From Pteria penguin (taxonomy: Eukaryota > Mollusca > Bivalvia > Pterioida > Pteriidae), in NCBI GenBank assembly GCA_035048485.1, contig CM068582.1, forward strand, positions 12,097,501 to 12,161,500: a stretch of DNA of 64,000 nucleotides, written 5' to 3'. The position numbers and the translations under genes were made by a program. The notes under the pieces are model-generated. The model had not been told where the DNA came from, did no database searches, and worked only from the letters and a program-made list of their open reading frames with translations. Below, piece by piece: positions 27,256 through 41,800 of the stretch. Numbering within the stretch: the stretch's first letter is position 1; the number at the start of each line of letters is the position of its first letter.

Positions 27256-30200
27256 TACATAGTTACGCCTTTAAGGTAGTAAACCCACTGCACATTACTG
27301 CCCCCTACAGATTTTGTACACGTTATGATCAATTTCCCCATGACGCCTGCCTTAGTGCCACTGTCATTGCCATCAAATCCTACGACTATTTTGTACTCTT
27401 TTCTGTGCTTGATGTTTTCACTTTGTTTCGTCAGATGGAATGCAGGATTGTCTACTTGGAATAAGAATTCCGTTTGTGAGTGGAAAATGTTTCTGAATGG
27501 GATGGTAGTGGTGGAGCCAGCTTTTACAACATACGGTCCTTGTGGTTTGGGTGGAATGCATGTTCCGAATAGTGGGAATATGTATTCTCCACCCTGAGGG
27601 GAGGATATCGTCAGCAGGGCTCGCTGTTCACCGAGCTTCGATGGTTCAAATGTAACATCCAGAGCCACCTCGGTACCTCCGTGTGAACCAGGGGCTGCAG
27701 CCACGGTCTTCTCAGTGTGGAAATCATTGTTATCAACCTTAGGATAAAAGAAAGCAGAGTGCATGAATATATATACATATATGTATTGCCATTAAAAAGC
27801 ATGATGCATTTATAAATCAAATATTTGATCAACAAATTTCCTTTAAGTTAATAACACAAAATTGCTGAAAAGCTAGGGACTTATAAACAGATAGGCTAAA
27901 TGCCTTTTGTCCAAGGACTATCTGACTCGGGGAATGGAAATGATACAATACATCTAAGTAGCAACTTGTACATTTAAAAAAAAAATTTACAACAATTTTC
28001 TTCGACTTACTTTACAGGTATAATCTGCCTTGGCCTGTTTCGCAAAGTTCAGGAACTTGGCCACCTGAATCTGGTTTTGTCCGAGACAGGTTCTGAAGTA
28101 TAGAGCTTTTTCAGGTCCAGCTGGCGTGGCTTTAAGACTGAGGTCATACACATAGGTACCCAGTTCATTAGAATTCAGGTCAATATGCCCTGTCACATCT
28201 CCAACCTTCAAAGGCTGATAATCAAAGGTGAAGGGATACTAAAAAGAAAAATAATTGTTGAAGTTAGTTCAGTAGAATCATGGAAAAAATATTCTTTTTA
28301 TCTTCCTTGTGGTTATTTTCAATGTATTTCTATATAATATCTGATAATAAAGGCAAAGCATAATAAATTATGCTTTGGAAAAACCACAAAAATAACTTAT
28401 AAACTACATGTGTATATGTATTTTGTTTTGTTTTTACAGATATATCAACTCTGTATATTTCCTTTACTTTAGACATGGCAGGTACGTTGAACTGGTTTGG
28501 CATCTGGATTTCTGGAATGCTACAAGTCACAGTGAAGGAAGTTGGCTGTCTCAGATTGTTGTCAATAGTGATGGTATGCGACACGCTCTGTCTGACTGGG
28601 GTGGTCAACTCAATGGTTTCCATGGCACCGCCCTTATAGGCTCGGAAATGGACTTCATAAAACTGGTATTCTCCAGTCTTCTCATTTGTAAATGTCACCT
28701 GAGGAGAGAACATGAAGCGTAATTATTCATTTGTTGATTTATACACTCACTGTATTCCTAAAGAAATTAATATTTAACATTAATTATAAATGACAAGTGG
28801 TCCTTCAAAGGGAAGTATGAATTAAGTAAGTGACAAGAAACACTAAGTATCCACAAATTTTCAGCCACCTGGCGTCTATCAAGTGGAAACAAAAACGCAA
28901 AGTCATTTGAATTGGGCTGATTTAATCAGAAGATATGGACTTCACTTAAAGATATTGTCATTTTTGTTTCCACTTGATAAAGGCCAAGTGGCCGAAATTT
29001 GTGGACATTGAGTATTTCTTGTTACTTATATCTAATATATGTGAGTGGTTGACCCAGTAAGACAGTACACACGTACCCTTAGTAATGTGGTGCCGTCTTT
29101 ATGAGCAAAGAAGTTGAGCTTGTAGTCTTTCTTGCCGCTAGCAGGTACATCAATATAACTCATGCCTTTCACTTCTGTACCAATGTCTAATTTCATGTCC
29201 TGTTTTACTGGCTCCCACTTGACAGTGAATCTGTAAAAGATCAAATTGAATACAATATAAGAAACAAGTAGAATGTGTTTGTCAGAAAGTCATAACTGCC
29301 TCGCATAAATGAAACGTAAGGTGGTTAGTTGGTTGATTGCTGTTGTTTTATGCCACCTTGAACTATCAGTCACATCGTGACATGGAAGCAGGAGGCAACC
29401 AACCTTTTAAATACAGTGGCGTAATCCAGGAATCAAATCTGGATCATCTGCACTGCAAGTCAAGCCCTTAACCACTACACCACAACTGCCCCAAATTTTA
29501 GGTAAATTTAAGCTGTCTAATACCGGGGGTAAATTACAAAAATTCCTTTTATGAATTTCTTGTTTATACAGAAATGTTACCATTTTAAGAAAATTAAGTG
29601 AAAGTAGTTGATATTACTACTGTATAAGAGCAATGGATAATTCACATAGATAGAAAATCAAACCTGAAATAGGATATACATTTCAAAATTATAGAGCTGT
29701 TCATGTTTACAGTATGTTTCTCGAGATATATTTTTAACACTTTACCAACACACCTTTGTGGTTTCTTTAGCCAGTTTTCCACAGTGAGCAGCTCCGTGTA
29801 CTGGACCTTACATGGAACGTCACGTTTCACTGGTCCATCACCGTTCATTTTAGGTTGCTCTGTGGTGCCAGTCAAGCTCAGGAATATAGCCTGTCCATCG
29901 GGGAGAGCAAAGAATATGGTGCCCTACAAAAAAAGAAAACCATCATCACATTAATCTAATTAATCAACAACCTATAAATTAAGCATGATAAGTTTCAAAT
30001 TTGCTTAAATAAAGAAGTAGAACCTATTAAAGCATAATCATTAAACTGATGATTTTAAGTGTTATAGAAAAATTCCCTTGGCCACATTGGGAAGTTAACA
30101 ATTTTGTAATAGACTTGAATCCTATGCTTAGTTACAGAAAAGATCAAATGATAGCTTACTGTATGTTTCTCTTTAAGTCCTTCTGCCACCATGGTAAGAG

Positions 30201-32893
30201 GTCTGTAGGTGATAGGATAGCCCTTGGTCTGCAGCGGTTCCACAGTGAAGGTCAGAGGACCTGAGAAATAGTCCCCTTCTATTACTGGCTTTAGGTGCCA
30301 TATAGCATTGGACTTGTTGGCGATGTTGATTGGCCTAAAAAATCAAAATGTCATTCAACAAGATAATGCACATAATTATCAAATATAAAAAAAACTCTCT
30401 ATGTTCATATGGTTAGGTCTTTATGCAGTTATAAAACTTACTTGGTTTCTGACTTTCTAACTGGAACTTGGAAAGATGGAACATGGATGTCTTTGGATGG
30501 AGTAGGATTGACACAGCCACCTGTCAAGGTCAAGGTCACTGGAGGATGAGGACCACCTTCCAGGAAACACTTCAAATTCTGAAAAGTGCAAGTAATGGCA
30601 ATTTATGATGTTGGCAACCTTATGTATTTTTATACTTGCAAGATAGTGACAGATCAAAGAAGTTTAAAAAAGGGGGACACAAGCAATGGAGTTACAGAAT
30701 GATATGATTTAAAACTTAAAAGTACTTGTACTGCAATCAAATCCATCATTCCTAAATACTATAGTTATTTAGAGGTACCCCATTTCCTAAGAGAAACATA
30801 TTTTCATTGTTTTGACACTGAATTTTACTCCTTTATCAATATGTTTGACTTACATCATATCTTATGTCAGTCTGCACCTTCTTGGGTTCAAAGGTCACAT
30901 CAAACGTGACGTCCATTCCAGGTGTAATGTACCCCTCGATTGGATGAATACTGAAATCTGGGCGGAACTTTTTGATATCCCAACAGAACCTGTCACAATG
31001 AAAATTATAATTCAATTTTCAATTTCTGATAAGAGATATAAATATATAACAAGTCATACTGTATATTAATACTCTATCAAGTTATGCCAGTAATATCATA
31101 ATAAAGTCATATATTGAAAGTATCAACTTTTATTTCAAGACATCAAAAAAATTTATGCATTCAAAAATAATCAAACAAAAATGTAGAATCACAAAAAATG
31201 AATAAAATAAAAGTTCACATTTGAGCTATTAAGGTAATCAGAGATACCCCCAGTATATGAATTTGTTTCACAGATTCAGGATCAAACTGATGGAAAATGA
31301 AAATTAATATTCGCTGCTTTTCAACCCCTGATACTTACTTCGCATTCATGTCTCCAGTATTACTCATGACAACTTTTCTAGTTATGGAGGCGCCCTCTAT
31401 CACATTTGTGGCAAACGGTATTGCAGTGGTATCCAGAGAGATTTCCATTCCAAGACACTGACCCTGTATCACAAATAGAGGTTGGTATAAACCAGCACAC
31501 TCCAAGAGTACCTCCTCGGTGAATTGAGGAATACGACACTTGGGATTAAAAATGACCTCGACTTTACAGGTTCCGCCTTTCGGTTCTAATGTGATTGTGT
31601 TTGTAGGTGATATCGTAAGTGCTCCTGTTGCTTGAAGGGCTGGAGTTGTAGGGGTCAAGGCCAAATTGAAGCCAATAGCTGCAGGGCTATTGTTGACTAT
31701 AGGAATGTATTTTTTGACTACATTGTTCACGACCTGCGCTCCCAGATTAAGGATCTTGTGTTTTGGATCTGCTACTTCAATCTATTAAAAACAAGAATGT
31801 AGTGTGACATTTAGGTTTTTTTATGGAATTTATATAGCATCTGAAAACTTCAAATTTTATTTAAAATCGTCCAAACTTTAATATAATACACCCTTAGAAT
31901 TGATCAAATACGCCTATAATTCACATATCAAACTGACCGTATATGAAGTATGAAGTGCAAGAAACTTTTTTTACTTTAGTTGAAGAACCATTCAAATTTC
32001 ATTGAGATTTTTCAAAATTTACTTTTATAATGATTAAGTACTGAAATCTTATTCAGAATTCAAATATATGATGGACTTTTTATGAAATATGAATATTTTT
32101 AATCATCATCATAACTGATGATACATGTGAATTTCCTACCTTCATCTCTGTCCCTGTACCATTGACTTGTACACTCTGCCTTGACAATCCATTCACCTCA
32201 AAGGTAATGGTCTCCGAATATTTCTTGGCTTCTCTGGGATAGAAGGTGAAGGTCACATCATGAGATTTACCTGGAGCAATGCACACTCCACTGTCAAAGG
32301 TGTGGTGAAGATAGTTGTTGCTTGGATACAGACATTCAACACTGAAATATAATATAATTGAAATATGGTATTAACATTCTGTGAAAATGTCGTAAAATAT
32401 GAAATATTCATCACAGAAAGAGCTTGTTTTACATAATTATTACTATCAACTAAAAATCATTCGCATTAATTCAAATGCTACATGCTTTTTATAGATTTAC
32501 ACAATTTCTATTTTTACATTTTTTCCAAATTTTGTAAATATGATATGTAAAACTTTTAATCTTAAATATAGTTTTAAAATAGAGATTTAGAATCCAATTT
32601 TGCAACTTGGGTAATAGGCATGTCTTTATTGTAAATCAAAACCTCAGTATTTTACAACCTGATGATATGAAACAATCTGATGATATTGAAAGTTGTGATA
32701 CATAAAAATATTTTGAATCGTACCTGATTTCCTTTTTGTCTTTGTTGGTCAGGCGTAGCACCTTACTGGATGCCGGCATACCAGCACGGATGATGAAACA
32801 GTTGCCAAAGTTATAACTCTGGAAGGAGAAGTGTAGTCCTGGAGTCACTCCCAGGCCTTCTAAACCAATATTATAAGTGGGACCATGTGCAAC
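27255..32893 (-). CDS. HYDIN: HYDIN e41-e51: C-terminal ASH domains and terminus
   Basis: Exons 32724-32893, 32140-32341, 31339-31781, 30854-30989, 30442-30578, 30160-30334, 29754-29923, 29077-29230, 28468-28698, 28011-28238, 27255-27737. Hallmarks: HFSFQSYNFGNCFI, YPREAKKYSETITFEVNGLS, IFNPKCRIPQFTEEVLLEC, FCWDIKKFRPDFSIHPIEGY, NKSNAIWHLKPVIEGDYFSG, FFALPDGQAIFL, TELLTVENWLKKPQR, SGKKDYKLNFFAHKDGT, LTTPVRQSVSHTITIDN, YPFTFDYQPLKVG, and GGEYIFPLFGTCIPPKPQGP. The last exon is 483 nt and ends at TAA 27257-27255. Confidence 0.96.
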
Positions 32894-35800
32894 CTGTAAC
32901 AGAACCAAAAAAAAAAATACCCAATCAAAATATTCTAATACATGACAATTGAAGTTAAATAATTTTCTTTATATTCACCTAATACCCATGTATGAATCAT
33001 ATTCAAAAATTTAGGAAAAATATCAAAGAAAAATAATTTATTCTCTATGAAATTTTTTGACAAACAACAAAGTTATTTAACTGAAACATAACGTACCGTA
33101 AGCACAAGTTCCGTGTCCTTGAGGGTGGTTCTACAAGGTGGACAGAAGGTCAGTCTACAGTTCTGTTTATCTCCATTGAGAACACTGCCACTCATGGGTT
33201 CTATGGAAACCATTTCTTTCTTTTTCGATGACATAAGAAGTTCCCATTGGTAATCAAAGTTGAATTTGCCTGTGTTCATGATGGTAAGGTTCCTAATCTG
33301 CTTCTCATTGACTTCAACCTGAAAATGTAGATTTGAGGACAGTTAGGAAAGAAAGACAACTCTGTAATTCTTTAAAATAATTTATTCCTAACCTCATTTT
33401 CATCTTTCATTTTGATTCAATTTTAACATTATTTTCAGAAAATAAATACCCCTACAAATAAACTGCATTCATATATTTCCAAATATGCTCTTACTTAACT
33501 TATGTAAATTTTTTTCATTCATTTATGATTAAAATATTCCTAAGTCCATTATAAATAAACCTATTAAGCTTATATAAAGTCAATAAAGTTTTGTTTCATA
33601 TATTTCTTTATCTTGATGGAAAACTTTGTCTTAGAAAGTTAAGAAGGCTGCAGTATTTCCAAAGTATTTACATACTCTGAAGCCTGAAAATAATCTATAT
33701 GTTTTGAAGACTAGATACTAATAGACCGTATTCCAGTTTTGATAAATGACGACTTTTTGTCCGAGCTAATACCTTTTGGCGTTGTTTTTCGTAGTGGTGT
33801 TATAATGAATCTATGTCATGCATTATGACGTCACTATGAAAAACAACGCCAAAATGTATTAGCTCGGACAAGAAGACAGCAATTATCAAAACCGGAATAT
33901 GGTCTATTGCATGAAATGGAGACAGACAGAAACACACATCTGTAATACAGATCTATTACTTTCACTTAAACCTACCTCTCCGAATCTAATGATATTCAGA
34001 CCATTATCCACAAACTCCAGTTTGTTGCCCTGTGAGTCCTCACACTGTAAGGAACAGTTCATGGAATAGCCCTCAGCTTTGACATTCAAAGTGACAGGTA
34101 ATATTTTCCGCTTGACCCGGCATGTGAGGTTAAAGTTCACTTCCTTGTCAGAGTTAGGTGTGAAGTATAATTCTATAGGGATTCTACAAAACATAATGAT
34201 TCAGACTTAGATATTATAATTTTATATTATATATTAGTTATATTACTATACTTCGGTAAAAAAAAAATGTGTACTAAAATGAAGTCTTATATATAATGTG
34301 TATTATATAAACTGGACGTTTTACATCTTAGTATTGGAAGAAAACTTCATAAAATGAGACCTTAATGGGATATACATTGTAGGATACCTTCAAAACAATT
34401 TTTTACAGATATCGTACACACTTTTCACTAGATTTACATTGAATACGGTTTAGTGCTGACTGAAATGCAATTTTTTTGTAACTTATCAATTATTTCAAAA
34501 GTAAAACCATCATTGACAAGCAGTAAGCTTCAATCATGTTAAGATATTTTTAAAAGAATTTCCATTGATAATAAATATTGTGAATTACTATTATCTATTC
34601 ATTTATTACACCATATTTATCAATGACAAAGTTATCTTTTCTTGGCAGTGAGACATTCTACCTTAAATGGACAACAATGAATCATAGCAAGCAACTGAAG
34701 ATTCAAAATTAATCATGTACATAGACGCTAAAAGTAACGTAAGATCAACCATGAAAAGAGAAATACCTAGACTTGGGAGGGATATATCCCTTCAAAGGAT
34801 AAATTCCCAAAAGGGAGTGAACTCCTGGAGCAATGGTGCGGTACACAAAGTTTCTCTTTCTGTTAGTGACAAAACAAGGCACAGAAAATAGAACAAAAGA
34901 GAAGTGAGTCATGCACAACAGGAAAATAGAGAAAAAGATTAGAATTTAAAAAAACAAATATAAAATGTCTAAATGAAGAATAACCCCTTTATATCAGTTA
35001 CATTGTTGTTTTATTTTACTGTTTCCATACAGGTGACATACTTCTGGTGTGATATAAAACACCATTGTATTGAATTCTAAAAGCAAAAATACTTTAACTA
35101 GCATTCAAGTTTTGTTAAATTTTCAAATTTTTTGTAATGTTACATCTATAGTGATAGTTCAGCAGTAACTGCCACAACAGCTTCGACCTGATGATGCAGA
35201 TCCATTACAAGCCATGGGGGCTAACTAACAAGCATGATCTGGATGATCAGCATGACAGCTTATACACTATCAACATTTCTTCCAAATCAATACACTGATA
35301 TAGAGGGATTATATATCACTCAGATAGAAAAACATGTTTATAGAGACGGAAATTGACTAAGGCAAAATTAGTACTAAGTCTGGTTATATACTTATTAGTA
35401 TAGCCTAAAGTTATAGTACATGTACAAGCATACTAAAACTAGATGAACTTCATGCACATAAGTTTGGGTTAATATTAAGACACAGACTATTGATTATATG
35501 CAGTCTAAGGCTAATCATATTCATAGAAGTGTTTAAAGAGATGAATACAAAATCAGTAATTGTCTGAACATAGAAAAGAAATGTAGTATTTTTAAATAGT
35601 TTTGATTACTTGGATTTGGCTGGTACTGTTGCGGACATGGGACTGACACCAAGGTGGGCAGAGAATCCGGCCGAGTGACAAGAATCTTCATCAAACTGGA
35701 AGAAAAACGGCTGATCCTCATTGTTGAGTAAGTAAACTGTCTCTATGGCTTCATGTCCTGAAAATTAAGATGAGAATCATGTACAAACGAGTTTTCTTAT

Positions 35801-38800
35801 TTTCTTATTTATTATTGTTTTCCCAACCTTTTTAATTACTTCTCTAAAACTGAAAGTAAACAAATAACGTATTCAATAATTGTCTGGTTGAATTGCAAAG
35901 AAATGACACTTGTGTCACCAAAATTCCGAAACAGGTAGTTCATAAGTTAAAAACAAAACATGTCTTTGAAACCCAAATGCCACCACAGCACAATCTTCCC
36001 TAAGTGATTTGAAATTGTAAGCCAAAGAGAAGGTGGATACAGATAGACAGACAAGCTAAATTATATATCCCGTTTATCTTTCTCAACACAGGCATAATAA
36101 ATTACAAGAGCAACATGGTATAGAATAAGGGAATTTGACAATGCAAAATTTACAAAGGACGTCAGTCAAGAGTTCCGGATTTCAACTCGAGCCATACCTC
36201 TACTGAGTATATTAACTATTTACCTATCAGTAAAGCCTTGAAATTCATATGAGACCTATCCATGGAGATATCTGGTTCTCTAGCCTGACCGATTAAAAGG
36301 AATGGTACGCTGATGTTCTGCTCTGGGATATAGAACTTCCAGAAAGATTCCACCAAATCCAGATCTTGTGATGTGTACTCGAATGATATCTAGAAAGATA
36401 ACAGTAAATTAAATCATTGATGTGGGAATCAAATACATGTTACATTTTGGTAATTTTTTGTTAAATTAGATATGATTTAAGACTACTGAAACACAGATCT
36501 GCAAAAATCTGATTTATACAGACATTATTAATTAATGAACATGTGAATTCCTCAGATACAAATCTAGAAGTCTGATGGAACAAGGAATTCTTCAAAATCA
36601 TGGTTTAATGTACTTAATTTCTGATAAGATGAAAATGATTAATATTGTAAGAAATGATATAGATTTTGAAAGAATATCAAATAAATTTGAATTTTACATA
36701 ACATACTCCAAATTTTCTGACAAAGATTTTCAAATAAAAATATCTGAGTCTTATGACAAAAAACTGAATACTGTTACAGCTTCATTAATTGGCAGACAGG
36801 AAAATAATATACAGATATAAATTCCATATTTATGGAGGTGCTAATGAAGAACTAGATGTGTTGTCACGCCATGAATGCCTGGCTGGCAGCAAAGTTTAAG
36901 AAATTTTCTAAGTCTAAGCCAGTAGATTATTTTCTGATGTATCAGTATACCAAATGTCAATTCAATATGTGCACCTGTTGCAGAAAGGGTGCAGAAAGGG
37001 GCAACAGTAACACTATCACTAACACATTGAAAATGGTGGGGGCATAAAAAGCACGAAATCCTTTGTATGTAACAAAATGATACCCACCTGGAATTTCTTT
37101 CCACTCTTGATATGGCCTTTAGGAGTGAGACATTTAAACGAATTGACCACCTTAGGATCTTCTTCATCCTCACAGCTCCATTCAAAACTGTAGGGTTGAT
37201 TGGTTGGATTCACAATTGCAAATGTCCTAAACACCAATAAGAAAACGTTTTACAACATGTCATACCCTACTAGTTTTTGACATGGAAGCAAGAAGTTTCT
37301 AACATTGTAAACACAGCACTTGGCAAAATCCATGAATCTAACCCAGCAAACCATTGCTTGACTACTTTATCACATATATCTGTATCAGTGTTATGAAATT
37401 TCATACCTTATAAACACAGTCTTAAATACATTTAAATACATTTATAGTATCCACTCTTTTTACCTCATGCTCATCATGTTTTATTATGTTCTATTCTTTT
37501 TGCCATTATAGGAAGAAACAGAAAAATACATGTAAAACACTTCAATAGATTTTAAGCTTGACTTACTTGACATTTTTCACACTCACTCCAATGCAGTTAA
37601 ACTCTATGACTCGAGTGTTTGGATCAAGGGTGGATCCAGGGGGAGCACCTTGAGGCCCTCTCATTTCTGGGTTTCTTCTGGCTCCACTTAGATAATCAGA
37701 ATCTTCCAGTTCGAAGTGGCAGTATGGCATAAGGCTCTTAGCTTTGAGGCCTACAGCTGGGCCTTGCTGTGCTTTGTCCAAATTAGCAATGCTGTGATAA
37801 TAAACAAAATTCATGAAATATGGCTAAAAAAAAGGTCAATCACATGTAAGGTGATTAAAATTATGTGATTAAAATAACGATGAATCTTCCTCTAATTTCA
37901 GAGATTATTATGGAGATTTAGTAACTTAAGTTGATCATACCCAGAAGTATGCTTTCAATCTGAATTTTCCCTTAATTGGTTTTACTATAAGACACTTCCA
38001 TGACTCTCACCCTTTTTGAAAATGTACTTACCTTGCATAACATTTCTGAAATTGTACTTATGTTGCATACTAATCTTGATGCATCATAGATCATTAAATG
38101 AAGACAAATTCTTCTGCAAGTTTTAAAACATTCACCACCATCTCGTAGAATTAGATCATAATTGAAATCAGCATTTTACAGAAAAAAGGATATCCATCAA
38201 ACAACCAACCAACAGACAAACTCTATATATCTCTGTTGCAGCTCTATTCGTAAAGAATAAGAGAGCTCTATGTAAATATTGAGATTTATCATTAACTATA
38301 TAAGTCTTACGTGCAGATCAATCTAGCTTCATATTCATTGACATCCAACGGAGAAAAGCGAACGGTAAATCGTTCGCTCTTTCCTGCGGCAATAGATCCA
38401 AACTCTGGCTCAATAGTAAACGGCACATAGTTAGAATCTGCCAACTCCATACGAGATTCTGGTCTTTCTCCCTCAGACATAAAGGTAACAGCACGTGTGA
38501 GCATGGGCTGGAAGTTCTCCATGACTACCTGCCAACTGTAATCCATCTTAATGGTGCCTTCATTAGACAGGGTAAATCTAAAACAAAAATCAATTTTATA
38601 AGCATTAAGGGAGAATAAAAACTTTAAACAATATTATTACAGAAAGGGTGTCAGTAGTTACAACTTGAAATTTATTGAGACGACATTAATGTATTGAATG
38701 AAACTTGACCAAAAAACAAAAAAAAAGTATATTACAGTCAAACCTGTCTATTAAGGTCAGCCAAGGGAAGAGTCAAAAGTGGCCTTTATACACAGGTGGC

Positions 38801-41800
38801 CTTTATACAGAGGTCTTTTATTTAGGAAAACATAGATTTTGGGAATTTAAAATGTGACCTTTATAGACAGGTGACCTCTTAATAGAGGTGGCTGCTAAGA
38901 CAGGTTTTACTGTATACTATTTATATTATTATTAACTTACTCATAAAGTCTGCTCTGGAACATCAGAGTGTCCTTGAAATGTACAGCCTCTGTTGTACAC
39001 TCATATTTAGAGAAGTCGGCTGTGGCCGTGACCAGGAGTTCCAGGTTCCTCTGTGACTCCACTTGTTCTGAGTGAGGAGGTTCAGGTTCTGTTTCAATCA
39101 CCTTCTTCTTAGCAGGTCTTGAGCTCAGAGGTGCTTTGCTACCACTGAAAATATTGGTATAGATGTTAAGTCATAACACTGCAATTCGCATTTCTAATGG
39201 TATAAATCACAACTGCTTGTATTTACTGTTTAATGTCAAACCAAAGTAATTCACCTATATGGCGGTGGCCAGTATTTAATGGAGAAACCCACCAACTTTT
39301 GGCCGATACACTTGAAGACCTTTTCACTGGTCCTCACCAAAAATGGAACCAAGATAATAAATACATGTAGGTGAAAAGTTTCAGTCACTTCTTGAACAGT
39401 GCTTTAGCCTACTCAAATATTAAGACCTAAAATTTACTGATGAAATTCTGTTTGTATTAATGTTACAAATATCTATCCATGTATTTTTCGTAAAATCAAT
39501 ACATCTCTGGAAGATACTCACCCATCTGACGACGGTTGTGGAGAGGTTGGTATATCAACCCATTTCACTGTCCTTATTCTGTCGTCCCAATCTGACACTT
39601 TATCGGCTGGTTTATCAAACGTGATCTTGGTAACCTTACAATTCACAGGGGTTTCTGTCAACGACTTGGGTGCATCAGATTTGAAGGTCACAGTCATGTC
39701 TTTGGAGATATTAGGATGAAGGTGACCAACTTGTGGACAGAACTTCAGTTGTGGGTGTTCCGGCCAGGTGAATTTGACAGTGTCTGTTTTAGAGTGGTTG
39801 GTCATGGTGAAGCTCAAGGTTCTCGGCTCATTAATGAAGCAGTCTCCAAAGCGAATCAGGTTAGGTTTGGCAGCTAAATGGTGAAAGACCGAAAGACAAT
39901 TATTCACTTACAGTTAACAAATGTTTAATGTTTAAAGGTTAAACCTTTTCAACAAATCAATATATCATCTTCATTCTATAAATGTGTAATACTTGAAAAT
40001 TAAAACTAATTTGTGAAGTAACATAATTCCATAGCTTCTTTTAAATAAACTTCCACTTTATAAATCACCTTGTTGATTTCCTATCTAACACTCATGAATG
40101 TGAAAAACAAAAAACTTCAATTGACATGTTTCTTCCTATACTTTTTTTGCCCCAGAAACATGTAAATTACATTAGATGGTATGTGCAATGCATATCTAAA
40201 ATTGAAAGATGATTTATGTTAAATTAAGATCTAATATGTCTTAGTAAGTGAAATTTAACTATGTTGTAGGTTTTACATGCAAAATTTGAAGAAAAGTGAG
40301 TAAATAGCTCACTTGTTTCACATACTTCATGTTATATATAAATCAAGGCTAACTGTACCACCTGAATGGTACTAACTTACCTGTGATGTCATCATCTGCC
40401 ATATTGCCTTCCTCCAGATCCACCTCCATTCCTTCCTGAACACTGTGTATGTTATCCAGGGTGATATCATCCTCATATCCCTCACCCACTAACTGGATAA
40501 CCGAGTCCTCAAACTGGTTATCGATAACTGTCAGGTGCAGGTGAGCCTGTGACCTTTGAACTGCATTCGGTTTGAAAGTTACGTCAAACATAGCTCGCTC
40601 CCCAACATTTACAATCACTGAAGCAGTGTGGGGTCGTCTGCTGTCTGAAATGTAAATAATATATAATGCACAATTATAATCTATACATATGTCAAAAGTC
40701 ATCAAAGAGGAAAAGAAATTTTTGATATTAAATCAACCTGAATTATGAAACTTTTGCCCTACCTCCATTTTCATCATCCATAATGGCCTGGGTATCTCCT
40801 ACAGGTTTGATCTGGAACACTTTATCCGGGTCTAACAAGTCAATGTCCACTTTACTGGGCAGTGTACCATCATTGAGCAAGACGATAGGTAGGCTTTCGG
40901 TACGATTGACCAAATTCTTCTTGAAGAGCAACAAAGCTTGGCCTCGCTTATTGCGAATAGACGGTTTCATGATAGAGATCCTAGGAAGATTGCCTTCTCC
41001 TGAGATCTCAAAAGTCAGATTTCTTGTCTTAGACTGATTGGTGGGGACACCTTCAATGGCAGCCTCAAATATGGCATTAAATGTCTAAAACAGAAAAAAA
41101 AAAACAAGGATATAGTAAATTGTTTGATTTATTCAGGAAAGACACCTGTAATGAAGAAATCATGAATGGCAGTATAAAGTGGTCCTATTGCTGATTTAAC
41201 TGTAATAACTACACATAACTCCCTCCCCCCCCCTCTCCATTATAAACATATCGTTTGCAGAGTCTTTTTTACACAGTAGTTACCTGCATTGATGTAGGGG
41301 TGAAGGTGACTGTAGCATACACATGGCTATGATTCAGTATTTGAGCTCGTGCTGGTTCTACTTCAAAGATCTCCTGCTGTTGTCTGGCAGATCCCTTGGA
41401 GACAATAGGTTTCACACTAAATACAATGTCACATGGCACCTTGTTGACATTGCATATCTTGAAGCGAGCTTTGGCCTTGCATCCAATGATTACATTATTG
41501 AAGACAAATTTCCTTTCATCTTCACCGTACACACCACCATCCATGGTTGACTGACCCTGAAGGAAAAATAATAATCTCATTTATTTAGAAGTAAACACAA
41601 TATAAAAATTTCAGACGAATCTTATTTCCACATTTTTTTCCTGAATTAATATTGCAATTTTCTAAAAGGTGCTTTCATGTCCCAGTATATTTTTTAAATA
41701 ATTGAAGGTAATGTATAACCAACAAAACTGTTCATATTATTTTTGTAATGATGAATTATTTGCACTTCCACCAACCTGATTGTGATGTTGCCAAACACTA

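Noticed and set aside
36575..36820. 81-residue plus-strand open frame in a HYDIN intron
   Set aside because: AT-rich composition, no homology and no splice context.
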